A DNA stretch of 64,000 nucleotides from an uncultured Tateyamaria sp. (GTDB taxonomy: Bacteria; Pseudomonadota; Alphaproteobacteria; Rhodobacterales; Rhodobacteraceae), in NCBI RefSeq assembly GCF_947497045.1, contig NZ_CANMEU010000012.1, positions 1 through 64,000 of the forward strand, read 5' to 3'. How positions within the stretch are numbered: the first letter of the stretch is position 1; every line of letters starts with the position of its first letter. The notes below the pieces were generated by a model that saw only the letters and a program-made list of their open reading frames with translations, searched no databases and was not told where the DNA came from. Positions 56,668 through 64,000 of this stretch are shown here, one piece after another. Both the position numbers and the translations under genes were made by a program.

Positions 56668-56916
56668 CTATAAATCACTGATCTGATGGCCTTTTTTCTT
56701 CCCTGCCTTGATTTTCGCAGCGCCTTTTCCAGATGACGGGGCAAAATTCCGAAAAATGGCGCGAAAGACGATCAACCAGATAACCGCCAATATTCCGCCC
56801 ACGATGTAGCTTATGAAAACGCCCAAGACGGACCATCCGCTGATGATCGCAACCACCAGGCCAATTAGACCGCCAATTATGCCAATGAAAACCATTGCTG
56901 CCAAACCACCACCCAA
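56668..56916 (-). CDS. Small two-helix membrane protein, unknown
   Basis: 82 residues. Two hydrophobic helices (~8-27 and ~30-51), joined by a short Ser/Gly/Trp turn, precede a basic C-terminal tail (KGAAKIKAGKKKGH). Not recognised. Start is uncertain: TTG 56916 as given, or ATG 56895. Codons run open a little further upstream. It lies leftward between the OPX gene and the rightward glycosyltransferase, and could be a cryptic membrane peptide. Confidence 0.5.
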   Translation of the reverse strand: MGGGLAAMVFIGIIGGLIGLVVAIISGWSVLGVFISYIVGGILAVIWLIVFRAIFRNFAPSSGKGAAKIKAGKKKGHQISDL

Positions 56917-57194
56917 AACGTTGCCGTCGCGCTCTACCAGAGCCTCAAATCCGTTTAATATACGTTATCATAGACAACTGAAGGCCATCCTGACGGTGAT
57001 TTCCACCCTTTTTCGCGTGATCAGAGCGAAAAACATATCCCCTTGGAAGAATCCTATCTTTGCCCGGGTCCGTTCAATTCCCGAGCGGCACCTCGGCCTC
57101 CTCTGAGCGGAGGACCGCAGAGCGCCACGATCTCGTTGACCGGGCTTTGATGCGACTGCATGCTGCACCTGCACAATGGCCATGGGATTTGAGG

Positions 57195-58451
57195 ATGCAA
57201 GATACTGATCGTCGCGTGCTGATCGTCGTGGAAAACCTGCCTGTGCCCTTGGATCGCAGGGTCTGGCTGGAAGCGACGAGTATGACGGCCACCGGATATC
57301 ATGTCTCGGTGATCTGCCCGATGGGGCGGGGTTGGGACAAAGAATATGAGGTAATCGACGGCGTTCACATCTATCGCCATCCCGAACTGCCCGAGGCCCA
57401 TTCCGGCGCGCGCGCCTACGCACTGGAATATTGGACAGCGATCAAGGCATGGTTTCGGCTCGCCAAAAAGGTCCGCGCCGAACAGGGGTTCGATATCATC
57501 CATGCGTGCAATCCGCCTGATCTGATCTTTCTTCTGGCGTGGCGCTATCGTCTGGCAGGTGTGCGGTTCCTGTTTGACCACCACGATGTCTGCCCCGAGC
57601 TGTTCAAAGCCAAATTTGGTCGCAAGGGACTGTTCCATCGCGCGTTGCTTCTCTGTGAGCGGCTGACCTTCGCCACCGCGACGGTATCCATGGCAACAAA
57701 CGAAAGCTTTCGCAAAATCGCCATCAATCGCGGCCGGATGAAGCCGGATGACGTGTTTGTCGTCCGCTCGGCCCCCCGGATCGAAAAATTCCTTCCCGGT
57801 GCGGGCAATGCCGACTACCGCAAGGGCGCGCAGACCGTGTTGGGCTATGTCGGTGTCATCGGGCAACAAGAAGGCATGGACCTGCTGATCGCGGCCTTGG
57901 ATCATCTGGTGAATACGATCAAGCGCGACAGCATCCACTTGGTCATTGTCGGCTTCGGCCCGCATGTGGACGTGGTCAAAAAGGATGTCGAAGATCGCAA
58001 TCTGTCTTCGTTCGTGACCTTCACGGGAGCACTTTATGACGATGAACTGCTTGCCGCTTTGAATGTGATCGACATCGGCGTGGCCCCCGACCCTTGGAAC
58101 GAGATGAACGATATCTCGACCATGAACAAGGTCATGGAGTACATGTGTCTGGGCAAACCCGTTGTCCAGTTTGACCTGACCGAGGGGCGCGCAAGTGCGG
58201 GCGATGCATCCCTTTATGCCAAGAACAACGACCCCGCCGAATTTGCGGCGTGCATCACCACGCTGATGGACGATCCCGCCCTTGGCAGAAAGCTGGGTGA
58301 AATTGGCCGGGCCCGTGTTCTGGATACGCTGTCATGGGAGCATTCGGTGCCACATCTGTTGAATGCAGTTGATCGGGCTTTCGAGAAATCAGGTCACAAA
58401 CGAACACAACCCAAGACGGCTTCGGACGCACCTGCATCCGCGTCTCGCTAA
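57195..58451 (+). CDS. GT4-family glycosyltransferase
   Basis: 418 residues. VLIVVENLPVPLDRRVWLEAT at the N-terminus, HHDVCPELF in the middle and YVGVIGQQEGMDLLIAAL leading to the C-terminal domain with GVAPDPWNEMNDISTMNKVMEYMCLGKPVVQFD place it in GT-B/GT4 glycosyltransferases of exopolysaccharide synthesis. The start is probably ATG 57195 (GGGA 7 bases before); ATG 57150 is possible. It leads a rightward series with the beta-helix protein. Confidence 0.85.
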   Translation: MQDTDRRVLIVVENLPVPLDRRVWLEATSMTATGYHVSVICPMGRGWDKEYEVIDGVHIYRHPELPEAHSGARAYALEYWTAIKAWFRLAKKVRAEQGFDIIHACNPPDLIFLLAWRYRLAGVRFLFDHHDVCPELFKAKFGRKGLFHRALLLCERLTFATATVSMATNESFRKIAINRGRMKPDDVFVVRSAPRIEKFLPGAGNADYRKGAQTVLGYVGVIGQQEGMDLLIAALDHLVNTIKRDSIHLVIVGFGPHVDVVKKDVEDRNLSSFVTFTGALYDDELLAALNVIDIGVAPDPWNEMNDISTMNKVMEYMCLGKPVVQFDLTEGRASAGDASLYAKNNDPAEFAACITTLMDDPALGRKLGEIGRARVLDTLSWEHSVPHLLNAVDRAFEKSGHKRTQPKTASDAPASASR

Positions 58452-58501
58452 CCCGTGTCTGCCAACCAAAGTCACACCGAAAATACGGAGATGACACTGA
58501 T

Positions 58502-60760
58502 ATGCGACGCTCTGTAACGCAATATTCACTGGCAGCGATCTTCGCCTTGCTCGGTGCCGGTGCGCATGCGGACAGGGCACCTCAGGTTTCTGATCGTGGA
58601 CTTCATGCGGGTCAGATTAACCAAAAGTTTGTGTCTTCAGCCTTACAAAAACCCCCTCTGGTCCCGATTCTGGGACCCGTTGATGGCAAGATGGGGAAGG
58701 TACAGATGGCAGGTTCCGCCGCGCAACAACAGATCGTCGTTTCAACGGCGCAGGACTTGATCAAGGCGCTGGATGCAGCCACGGGCGGCGAACAGATTGT
58801 ACTGGCCCCGGGACACTACGGCAAGATCGAGTTAAGCCCTGCCAGCCTTCCGACATCAGGCGGGCAGTTTGACAAAGCAGTGCATGTTGCCTCGCTTGAT
58901 CCGGGCAACATGGCTGTCATCGAAGGTCTGGACATTCGGGGACTGTCAAACCTCCATTTTGACAACCTGTCGTTTGCGCATATACCAGAAACTGGTGACG
59001 ACAAAAATGATGCGATTGTGCAGGTGCGCGCCCATAAGGGCGTCGAATCCAGCGCTATTTCCATCTCGGGCTCCACCTTTGAAGGGCAGCCTGCTGCCAC
59101 GGACATTGGCGGCGATCCGGCCAGCGTCACAGACGTCGCCACACGCGGAGGCCTCGTTCAAGGCAACTTTGGTGGCATCGCAGTGGCGGTTGGCGAGGCG
59201 TCCGACATCCTCCTTGATGGCAACGAGATCACTGGGTTTTACCGGGGCATCAGCCTTGAGGATGTCACCGGGGTCACGCTGTCCAAAAACCATATTCACG
59301 ATCTGCGCTCAGACGGCATCGTCGTGGGCGAAGTGCGTAATCTGGTGATAGAGCAAAACGTGATCCGCGATCTTGACCCGTGGCGCCACGAGGATGCGCC
59401 GGGCCATGGCGATCACCCCGACCTCATCCAGTTTTGGACCACCAACTCCGACGCGGCAAGTACAGGTATTGTGATCCGTGACAACGTCCTGATCCAAAGC
59501 GATGCGGCGGGCGATACGTTCGCGCAAGGCATCTTCATGCGAAACCCCAAGGCGGAACAGGACCCGGGCAGTACCGACTTTTTTTACAGCGACGTCACAA
59601 TCGAGGGGAATGTCATCTACAATTCGCACATCAACAGCCTCGTCGTTGGGGAAACTGTTGGATTGACCGTGGCCAACAACATTCTGATCCAGAACGTGGA
59701 TGAAGAAATCAGGCATGTCACGACACCGATCATCGCGATTGCAGAACGCTCGCAGGATGTCAGCGTCACAGGAAACATCATGCCCGGCCTCGCGTTGACC
59801 TACTCCACCATCTCCAACATGGCGACGCTTCAAGAAGGGCGCGACAGCGGGTGGACGGTATCGACAAATGCATTCACCTCATTGGAGGGGGCTGGGCCAG
59901 ACCTATCCGCCGTGGCCGACGGCGGAACGCGGATCAACTACGCCGCGCTGGACGACCAACTCGAAACGCTCAAGGCCGAGACATTGGCACGCGATACACC
60001 CCCTTCAGATGATGGCAACCAAGAAGACATTCCCGTCGAAACCGGCATCTTGGTCACAGATATTCTGGACTCAATGGGCGCGCTGATCGGTCGGGAATGG
60101 CGTGACCTTGACGACGTGAAACCTTGGGAAAGCAAAGTCGAAGACATTGATGCCGCAACCGGCAAGACAACGGCATCCCAGACGATTTGGGACAACGGGC
60201 TGCGCGACGATCGGTTTTTTGACAACGAGGGCGCCATGGCCTCCCACATCATCACCGACGACAGCGAAGGGGCTGCGTGGACGTCCAATGCACGTCTCTA
60301 CGACCCGGACGGCACCTTGCGCCAGTCCGAATTCATCATGGCTGATGGGGAGCGCCGAACAAACAGCTACACTGAAAACGGTGACCTCTACAGCGCCAAA
60401 TGGGTCGATGAACACGACTCGGAACGATATTCCACCAAGACCACCACCTACGAAAGTGACGGATCATTCACCGTCACCAAGCTGCTGGACAGCGGTCTTG
60501 AAACGATCCGCATATATGATGTGAACGGGGCGAACCGATCCAAAGTGTTGATCGACCACAATGATGAGTTTGACTGGACAGCCCGTGGGCTGGGCTATGA
60601 CCCGAGCGGCAAGGAAATCTTTGAAACCACGCTGGATGATGAGGGATCTTTGGAGCAGCACTTGTTCAACGGCCCGTCCAACGCCCCTTCTGTCATATTG
60701 TATGATGACGATGCGCTTGAGCGCTACATACCGTGGGCCATCAACCTTGATCCCATCTAG
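58502..60760 (+). CDS. Secreted right-handed beta-helix protein
   Basis: 752 residues with a signal peptide (~1-23). From ~residue 80 (VSTAQDLIKALDAATGGEQIVLAPGHYGKI), the chain shows the pattern of parallel beta-helix polysaccharide lyases or epimerases, with repeats such as LDGNEITGFYRGISLEDVTGVTLSKNHIHDL. The last ~240 residues are Asp/Tyr/Thr-rich, with YD-like turns (RLYDPDGTLRQ, YENGDLYSAKW-like, YDPSGKEIF), and unlike the helix. It likely cuts, modifies or binds the exopolysaccharide outside the membrane. It starts 50 bases after the GT4 gene. Confidence 0.75.
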   Translation: MRRSVTQYSLAAIFALLGAGAHADRAPQVSDRGLHAGQINQKFVSSALQKPPLVPILGPVDGKMGKVQMAGSAAQQQIVVSTAQDLIKALDAATGGEQIVLAPGHYGKIELSPASLPTSGGQFDKAVHVASLDPGNMAVIEGLDIRGLSNLHFDNLSFAHIPETGDDKNDAIVQVRAHKGVESSAISISGSTFEGQPAATDIGGDPASVTDVATRGGLVQGNFGGIAVAVGEASDILLDGNEITGFYRGISLEDVTGVTLSKNHIHDLRSDGIVVGEVRNLVIEQNVIRDLDPWRHEDAPGHGDHPDLIQFWTTNSDAASTGIVIRDNVLIQSDAAGDTFAQGIFMRNPKAEQDPGSTDFFYSDVTIEGNVIYNSHINSLVVGETVGLTVANNILIQNVDEEIRHVTTPIIAIAERSQDVSVTGNIMPGLALTYSTISNMATLQEGRDSGWTVSTNAFTSLEGAGPDLSAVADGGTRINYAALDDQLETLKAETLARDTPPSDDGNQEDIPVETGILVTDILDSMGALIGREWRDLDDVKPWESKVEDIDAATGKTTASQTIWDNGLRDDRFFDNEGAMASHIITDDSEGAAWTSNARLYDPDGTLRQSEFIMADGERRTNSYTENGDLYSAKWVDEHDSERYSTKTTTYESDGSFTVTKLLDSGLETIRIYDVNGANRSKVLIDHNDEFDWTARGLGYDPSGKEIFETTLDDEGSLEQHLFNGPSNAPSVILYDDDALERYIPWAINLDPI

Positions 60761-60964
60761 GGACCTGCCGATATCACATTGAAACACGGCACCCCCTGAC
60801 ACGACCGGGCCACTGCCAGACCCGCTGACCGCCCGCATTTGGTCGCGAGGGTACGACCCACAGGCACCCCGGTGGCCTCAGATGGTTCCCGGCGCAAAAG
60901 CCTGCGGAAAAACAACGCACCCCAGCACCGATTTCATCTGCAAAACCGCCTGTTCTTTGTGCAG

Positions 60965-60995
60965 GTCCGCTCCATTCCATGCGCCAAATGAGCGG
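60965..60995 (+). other. Bulged hairpin in the spacer before the FrhB-like gene
   Basis: TCCGCT-C-CATT (60965-60975) pairs with AATG-AGCGGA (60986-60995), with a single bulged C and a 10-base loop. The 342-base spacer 60761-61102 holds no gene that I recognise; this is its only clear structure. It has no T-run and may be a 5'-UTR structure of the downstream gene. Confidence 0.3.
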
Positions 60996-61102
60996 AATTC
61001 CGTTCGTCTGCACCCTTCCTCCAGCTTTGTGCAAGCCCTCGAAGATGTCGTGTTACATCTCGCCAATATAAGCGGTTGGGCAAGGACGGTTTCATTCTGG
61101 CT

Positions 61103-62326
61103 ATGTCAAACAAACAATATGATTCGAATGTTCTGCGGCGTGTCGCATCGGCTGACATGTGTGCGGGATGCGGTGGGTGTGCGGCGGTTGCCCCGGCGCA
61201 AATCGATATGGAGATGTCGGGCAAAGGCTGGCTGCGCCCGGTGCAACATGCCCCGATTTCGGCAGACGCCGAGGCGCGCATAGCAGAGTTTTGTCCTGGC
61301 CACCGAATGACGCTTGATGCAAAGGCGCGGCCAGATCATCGGCTTTGGGGGCCCGTCATAAGGGCACGAACCGGCTACGCATCAGACCCAAATCTGCGCC
61401 ACCAAGGGTCCTCCGGCGGTGTGATCTCGGCAATCGCCACCTATCTTCTGGCCTCTCGCGAGGCGGACATCGTCCTTCAGAACCACGCATCGGCAGACAA
61501 CCCGGTTGGAAATGAGCCGATGCGAAGCCTGTCAGAGGCGGATGTGTTCGGCGCGGCGGGCTCCCGGTATTACCCGTCAGCACCGCTGGCAGGTCTCAAT
61601 GACGCACTGGATACGCGAAAAAAAATCGCGTTTGTCGGCAAACCCTGTGATGTCGCCGCGCTGCGGGGCATGGCAAAAAATGACCCGCGCATTAACGAAT
61701 ATGTCGTCATTGCGATCTCGTTCTTTTGCGCAGGTGTGCCCAGCCATGCGGGGGCAATGGAATTGCTGGACACAATGGGCACATCACCAGACGAAATCGC
61801 AGCCTTTCGCTATCGCGGAGACGGCTGGCCCGGCTACGCCACCGCCCAACTCAAGGATGGCACCAAACGATCCAAAAGCTACAGCGAAAGCTGGGGCAGC
61901 GTGTTGTCACGCCATATCCAGAAACGCTGCAAATTGTGCCCGGACGGCACAGGCGGCTTTGCCGATCTGGTCTGCGCGGATGCGTGGGAAACCGACGCAG
62001 ACGGGTATCCCCTGTTTGAAGAACGCGAAGGCATCAGCCTGATCCTGTCGCGCACCCCACCCGGCGAAGCACTGATCAGGCGCGCAGTCCAAGCGCAGGC
62101 CATCAACGTCGCTGATTTTGACGCGGAACAGATCGCACCGATGCAGCCCGGTCAGGTGCGCAAGCGTCAATTCCTGTTGTCGCGGCTTTTGGCCATGCGG
62201 GTGCTGTTTCGAAAAACACCGTATTTTCGGGGGTTTCACCTTGCTGCGAATGCAAGGCGGGCCGGATGGAAAGCGAATCTCCGCCAGTTTGCAGGGATGA
62301 GCTTTCGCGAACTCACAAGACGGTAG
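61103..62326 (+). CDS. FrhB-like (F420 hydrogenase beta-subunit family) protein
   Basis: 407 residues of the FrhB family, which in exopolysaccharide loci takes part in an unknown, possibly redox, sugar modification. The N-terminal cluster MCAGCGGCAAVAP has three of the usual Cys residues with Ala where the fourth would be; QGSSGGVISAIATYLL and VGKPCDVAALRGM are the central family blocks; RCKLCPDGTGGFADLVCADAW supplies a second Cys-rich site. The ATG at 61103 is preferred. The BY-kinase/Wzz gene follows after 60 bases. Confidence 0.82.
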   Translation: MSNKQYDSNVLRRVASADMCAGCGGCAAVAPAQIDMEMSGKGWLRPVQHAPISADAEARIAEFCPGHRMTLDAKARPDHRLWGPVIRARTGYASDPNLRHQGSSGGVISAIATYLLASREADIVLQNHASADNPVGNEPMRSLSEADVFGAAGSRYYPSAPLAGLNDALDTRKKIAFVGKPCDVAALRGMAKNDPRINEYVVIAISFFCAGVPSHAGAMELLDTMGTSPDEIAAFRYRGDGWPGYATAQLKDGTKRSKSYSESWGSVLSRHIQKRCKLCPDGTGGFADLVCADAWETDADGYPLFEEREGISLILSRTPPGEALIRRAVQAQAINVADFDAEQIAPMQPGQVRKRQFLLSRLLAMRVLFRKTPYFRGFHLAANARRAGWKANLRQFAGMSFRELTRR

Positions 62327-62386
62327 ATATCTCGGGCGCGGCGCAGCCCCATGGACAAGGGGTCCGGGTCTCAAAGGAGAACGCAA

Positions 62387-64000
62387 GTGAAAGACGTCGG
62401 CATTATCGATACGGGGCTCACCATCAGCTTCTTTCAAGTGCTGCGCACGATCCGCCGCTGGTTCCTGCCCTTGTTCGGGGTCGCCACTGTCATGTCGGCA
62501 ATCGTGTATCAAATACTCGCGCCCCTACCCCCACTGTTCACGGCAACGACCGTGCTTTGGTTTGATGAGCGTGAAAGCAGCCTGCTTGCCTCTGATTCAG
62601 CCTGGGCATCGCTGTCGGACCCCAACACGGTATCTTACGTCAACGAAGTCGCGCCCATCGTGAAAGAAGCCGAAATCATGGGTTCTCTCCCGATCTATCA
62701 GCGGGTCATCAACGAGCTTGCACTGGAACAGCAACCCGCAGTGCTGAATTCAGGCAAGCGTCTGTTGCGCAGCACGATCAAGGGGCGGTTGGCGTCAATC
62801 CTTCCCTTTTCGTCCCCCGACGATCCGGATGAAAGCGCCGTGCAAACAGGCACGCCTGAGGCAACGGATGATGCGGACAATACCGGTTACCTGCTTGAGT
62901 TGGCCAAGATGCTCGGGGCGATCATCACGGTCCAGACCAACGAACTGACCTCGGTTATTTCGGTCGAGGTGTCATCACCCAACCCCATGTTCGCCGCCGC
63001 CATCGCAAACGCCGTGCCGCAGGCTTACGTCGACGAGCACAATGAACGCATCACATTTGCCAGCCGCTCGGTTGTGAAACTTCTGTCTCAACGGGTCGCG
63101 CAAATCCGCAAACGGTTGGAGGCTGAAACCCCGGAAGAGATATCGGGCAGCCTCGCGTTGCACCAACTCACCCGCGAAGCCGAAGTGGAGCTGTTTCAAT
63201 CCCTGCTCAATCGGCTGAACGAGGTGCAACAGCTTCAGGATATCCAATCCTCACCCGTCCAGGTGCTTACACCGGCGGTGGTCCCATCTGAACCCGCAGG
63301 CGCAAGCGCATTTGACTATGCGGTCCTCACCTTCATCGGGTTGATGTTGTCTGGCATGGCCGTGATCGCGGGCGTTGAACTCGCCAGCAATCGTATCCGC
63401 TTTCCCAAGCAGATCGAGAATATGAACCTCCAGATCCTCGCCGCCGCGCCCAGCCTTGATGCGCGGGGATGGATGCCTGAATGGATCAGCAGGAGGCTCG
63501 GCAAGATCGCCAAACCGCCTGCCCCCGATGTGGCCCTGTTCAATCAGGCGATACGGCGGCTTATGACCGTGACCCGACCCAAACGGCAGGATCAATCCGT
63601 CTCTCTTTTGCTGACTTCTGCCTCTGATGGCGAAGGCACATCAACCATTGCCTATGCCCTTGCACTGTCTGCCAGCCGCAGTGGTCTGAAGACCATTCTA
63701 ATCGAAGCCGATATGCGGCCCGGCGTGGAACACGAAGGCGGGCCACGCGGTCTGGTGTCGTTGTTGCGCGGGCAATGCGAAATTGACGATGTTCTTGTCG
63801 AAAGCAAAGAAGATACGGGCGTATCACTTTGGATTTTGCCCGCCAGCGAGACCGTCGATTATTCGGCTGAACTGCTGGCCTCGCAGCCCATGCACAACCT
63901 CATGCACGAACTGCCAACCGTCTTTGACGTGGTCATCATCGATTCCGCCCCCGTCTTGTACAGCGCCGATGCCGAGGTTTTGGCAACCCTCACGGACGGT
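62387..64000 (+). CDS. Wzz/BY-kinase chain-length and export regulator, 3' end missing
   Basis: 538 residues are visible from the GTG at 62387 (AGGAGA 7 bases before); the gene continues past the window. Two membrane helices (~25-45 and ~308-332) flank a periplasmic coiled-coil region, as in Wzc/ExoP. The cytoplasmic kinase domain has Walker A-like TSASDGEGTST (~410-420), Walker A' LIEADMRPG and Walker B VVIIDSAPV. The usual Lys of GEGKS/T is Thr, so ATP binding may be weak or absent. It would control polymer length with the OPX protein. Confidence 0.85.
   Translation, partial: MKDVGIIDTGLTISFFQVLRTIRRWFLPLFGVATVMSAIVYQILAPLPPLFTATTVLWFDERESSLLASDSAWASLSDPNTVSYVNEVAPIVKEAEIMGSLPIYQRVINELALEQQPAVLNSGKRLLRSTIKGRLASILPFSSPDDPDESAVQTGTPEATDDADNTGYLLELAKMLGAIITVQTNELTSVISVEVSSPNPMFAAAIANAVPQAYVDEHNERITFASRSVVKLLSQRVAQIRKRLEAETPEEISGSLALHQLTREAEVELFQSLLNRLNEVQQLQDIQSSPVQVLTPAVVPSEPAGASAFDYAVLTFIGLMLSGMAVIAGVELASNRIRFPKQIENMNLQILAAAPSLDARGWMPEWISRRLGKIAKPPAPDVALFNQAIRRLMTVTRPKRQDQSVSLLLTSASDGEGTSTIAYALALSASRSGLKTILIEADMRPGVEHEGGPRGLVSLLRGQCEIDDVLVESKEDTGVSLWILPASETVDYSAELLASQPMHNLMHELPTVFDVVIIDSAPVLYSADAEVLATLTDG

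Overview
The window looks like part of a chromosome, or a large replicon, of a marine alphaproteobacterium, most likely Rhodobacterales (Roseobacter group). I infer this from the GC-rich coding style, a NavSp/NavAb-like one-domain sodium channel (well known from roseobacters), the alphaproteobacterial style of type VI secretion system (T6SS) with no visible TssJ, and a succinoglycan/ExoF-like polysaccharide region. No rRNA, tRNA or CRISPR array was seen.

Layout. (1) 1-2931: 3' part of a large autotransporter-like adhesin. (2) 3117-5351: an MFS transporter and a YrbL-family protein. (3) 5481-39348: one large T6SS locus. A short leftward arm (FHA/TagH protein and a small T6SS-associated protein) diverges from a long rightward series: tssA, tssB, tssC, hcp, tagJ, tssE, tssF, tssG, tssH/clpV, two helical proteins of unknown function, a voltage-gated sodium channel, a giant sheath-like fusion protein, a 99-residue unknown, vgrG, a second small T6SS-associated protein, PAAR, a second FHA/TagH, tssK, tssL-OmpA, tssM, tagF, a PP2C phosphatase and an M15-type peptidoglycan peptidase. 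(4) 39410-41063: remains of an IS30 and an IS3 element. (5) 41132-54313: a glycan-modification island with visibly less GC-rich genes (glycosyltransferases, methyltransferases, an AsnB-like amidotransferase, an HTTM/DCC pair, an MsbA-like ABC exporter), closed by a second IS30 relic. (6) 54972-64000: exopolysaccharide genes (OPX exporter, GT4 glycosyltransferase, beta-helix protein, FrhB-like protein, Wzz/BY-kinase running off the end).

The T6SS genes supply sheath, tube, spike, baseplate, membrane complex, sheath recycling and post-translational control. The most unusual element is a 1364-residue protein made of a complete second TssB, about thirty Asp-rich 'LDDILGGLD' repeats, a second TssB-like domain and a TssC-like domain that stops before the usual TssC C-terminal region. 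It is translationally coupled to the sodium channel, which follows two helical proteins, one with a colicin-like hydrophobic hairpin. This 18.5-26 kb insertion inside an otherwise canonical T6SS operon is the best candidate for an undescribed system: either a modified sheath assembly or an effector/ion-flux module.
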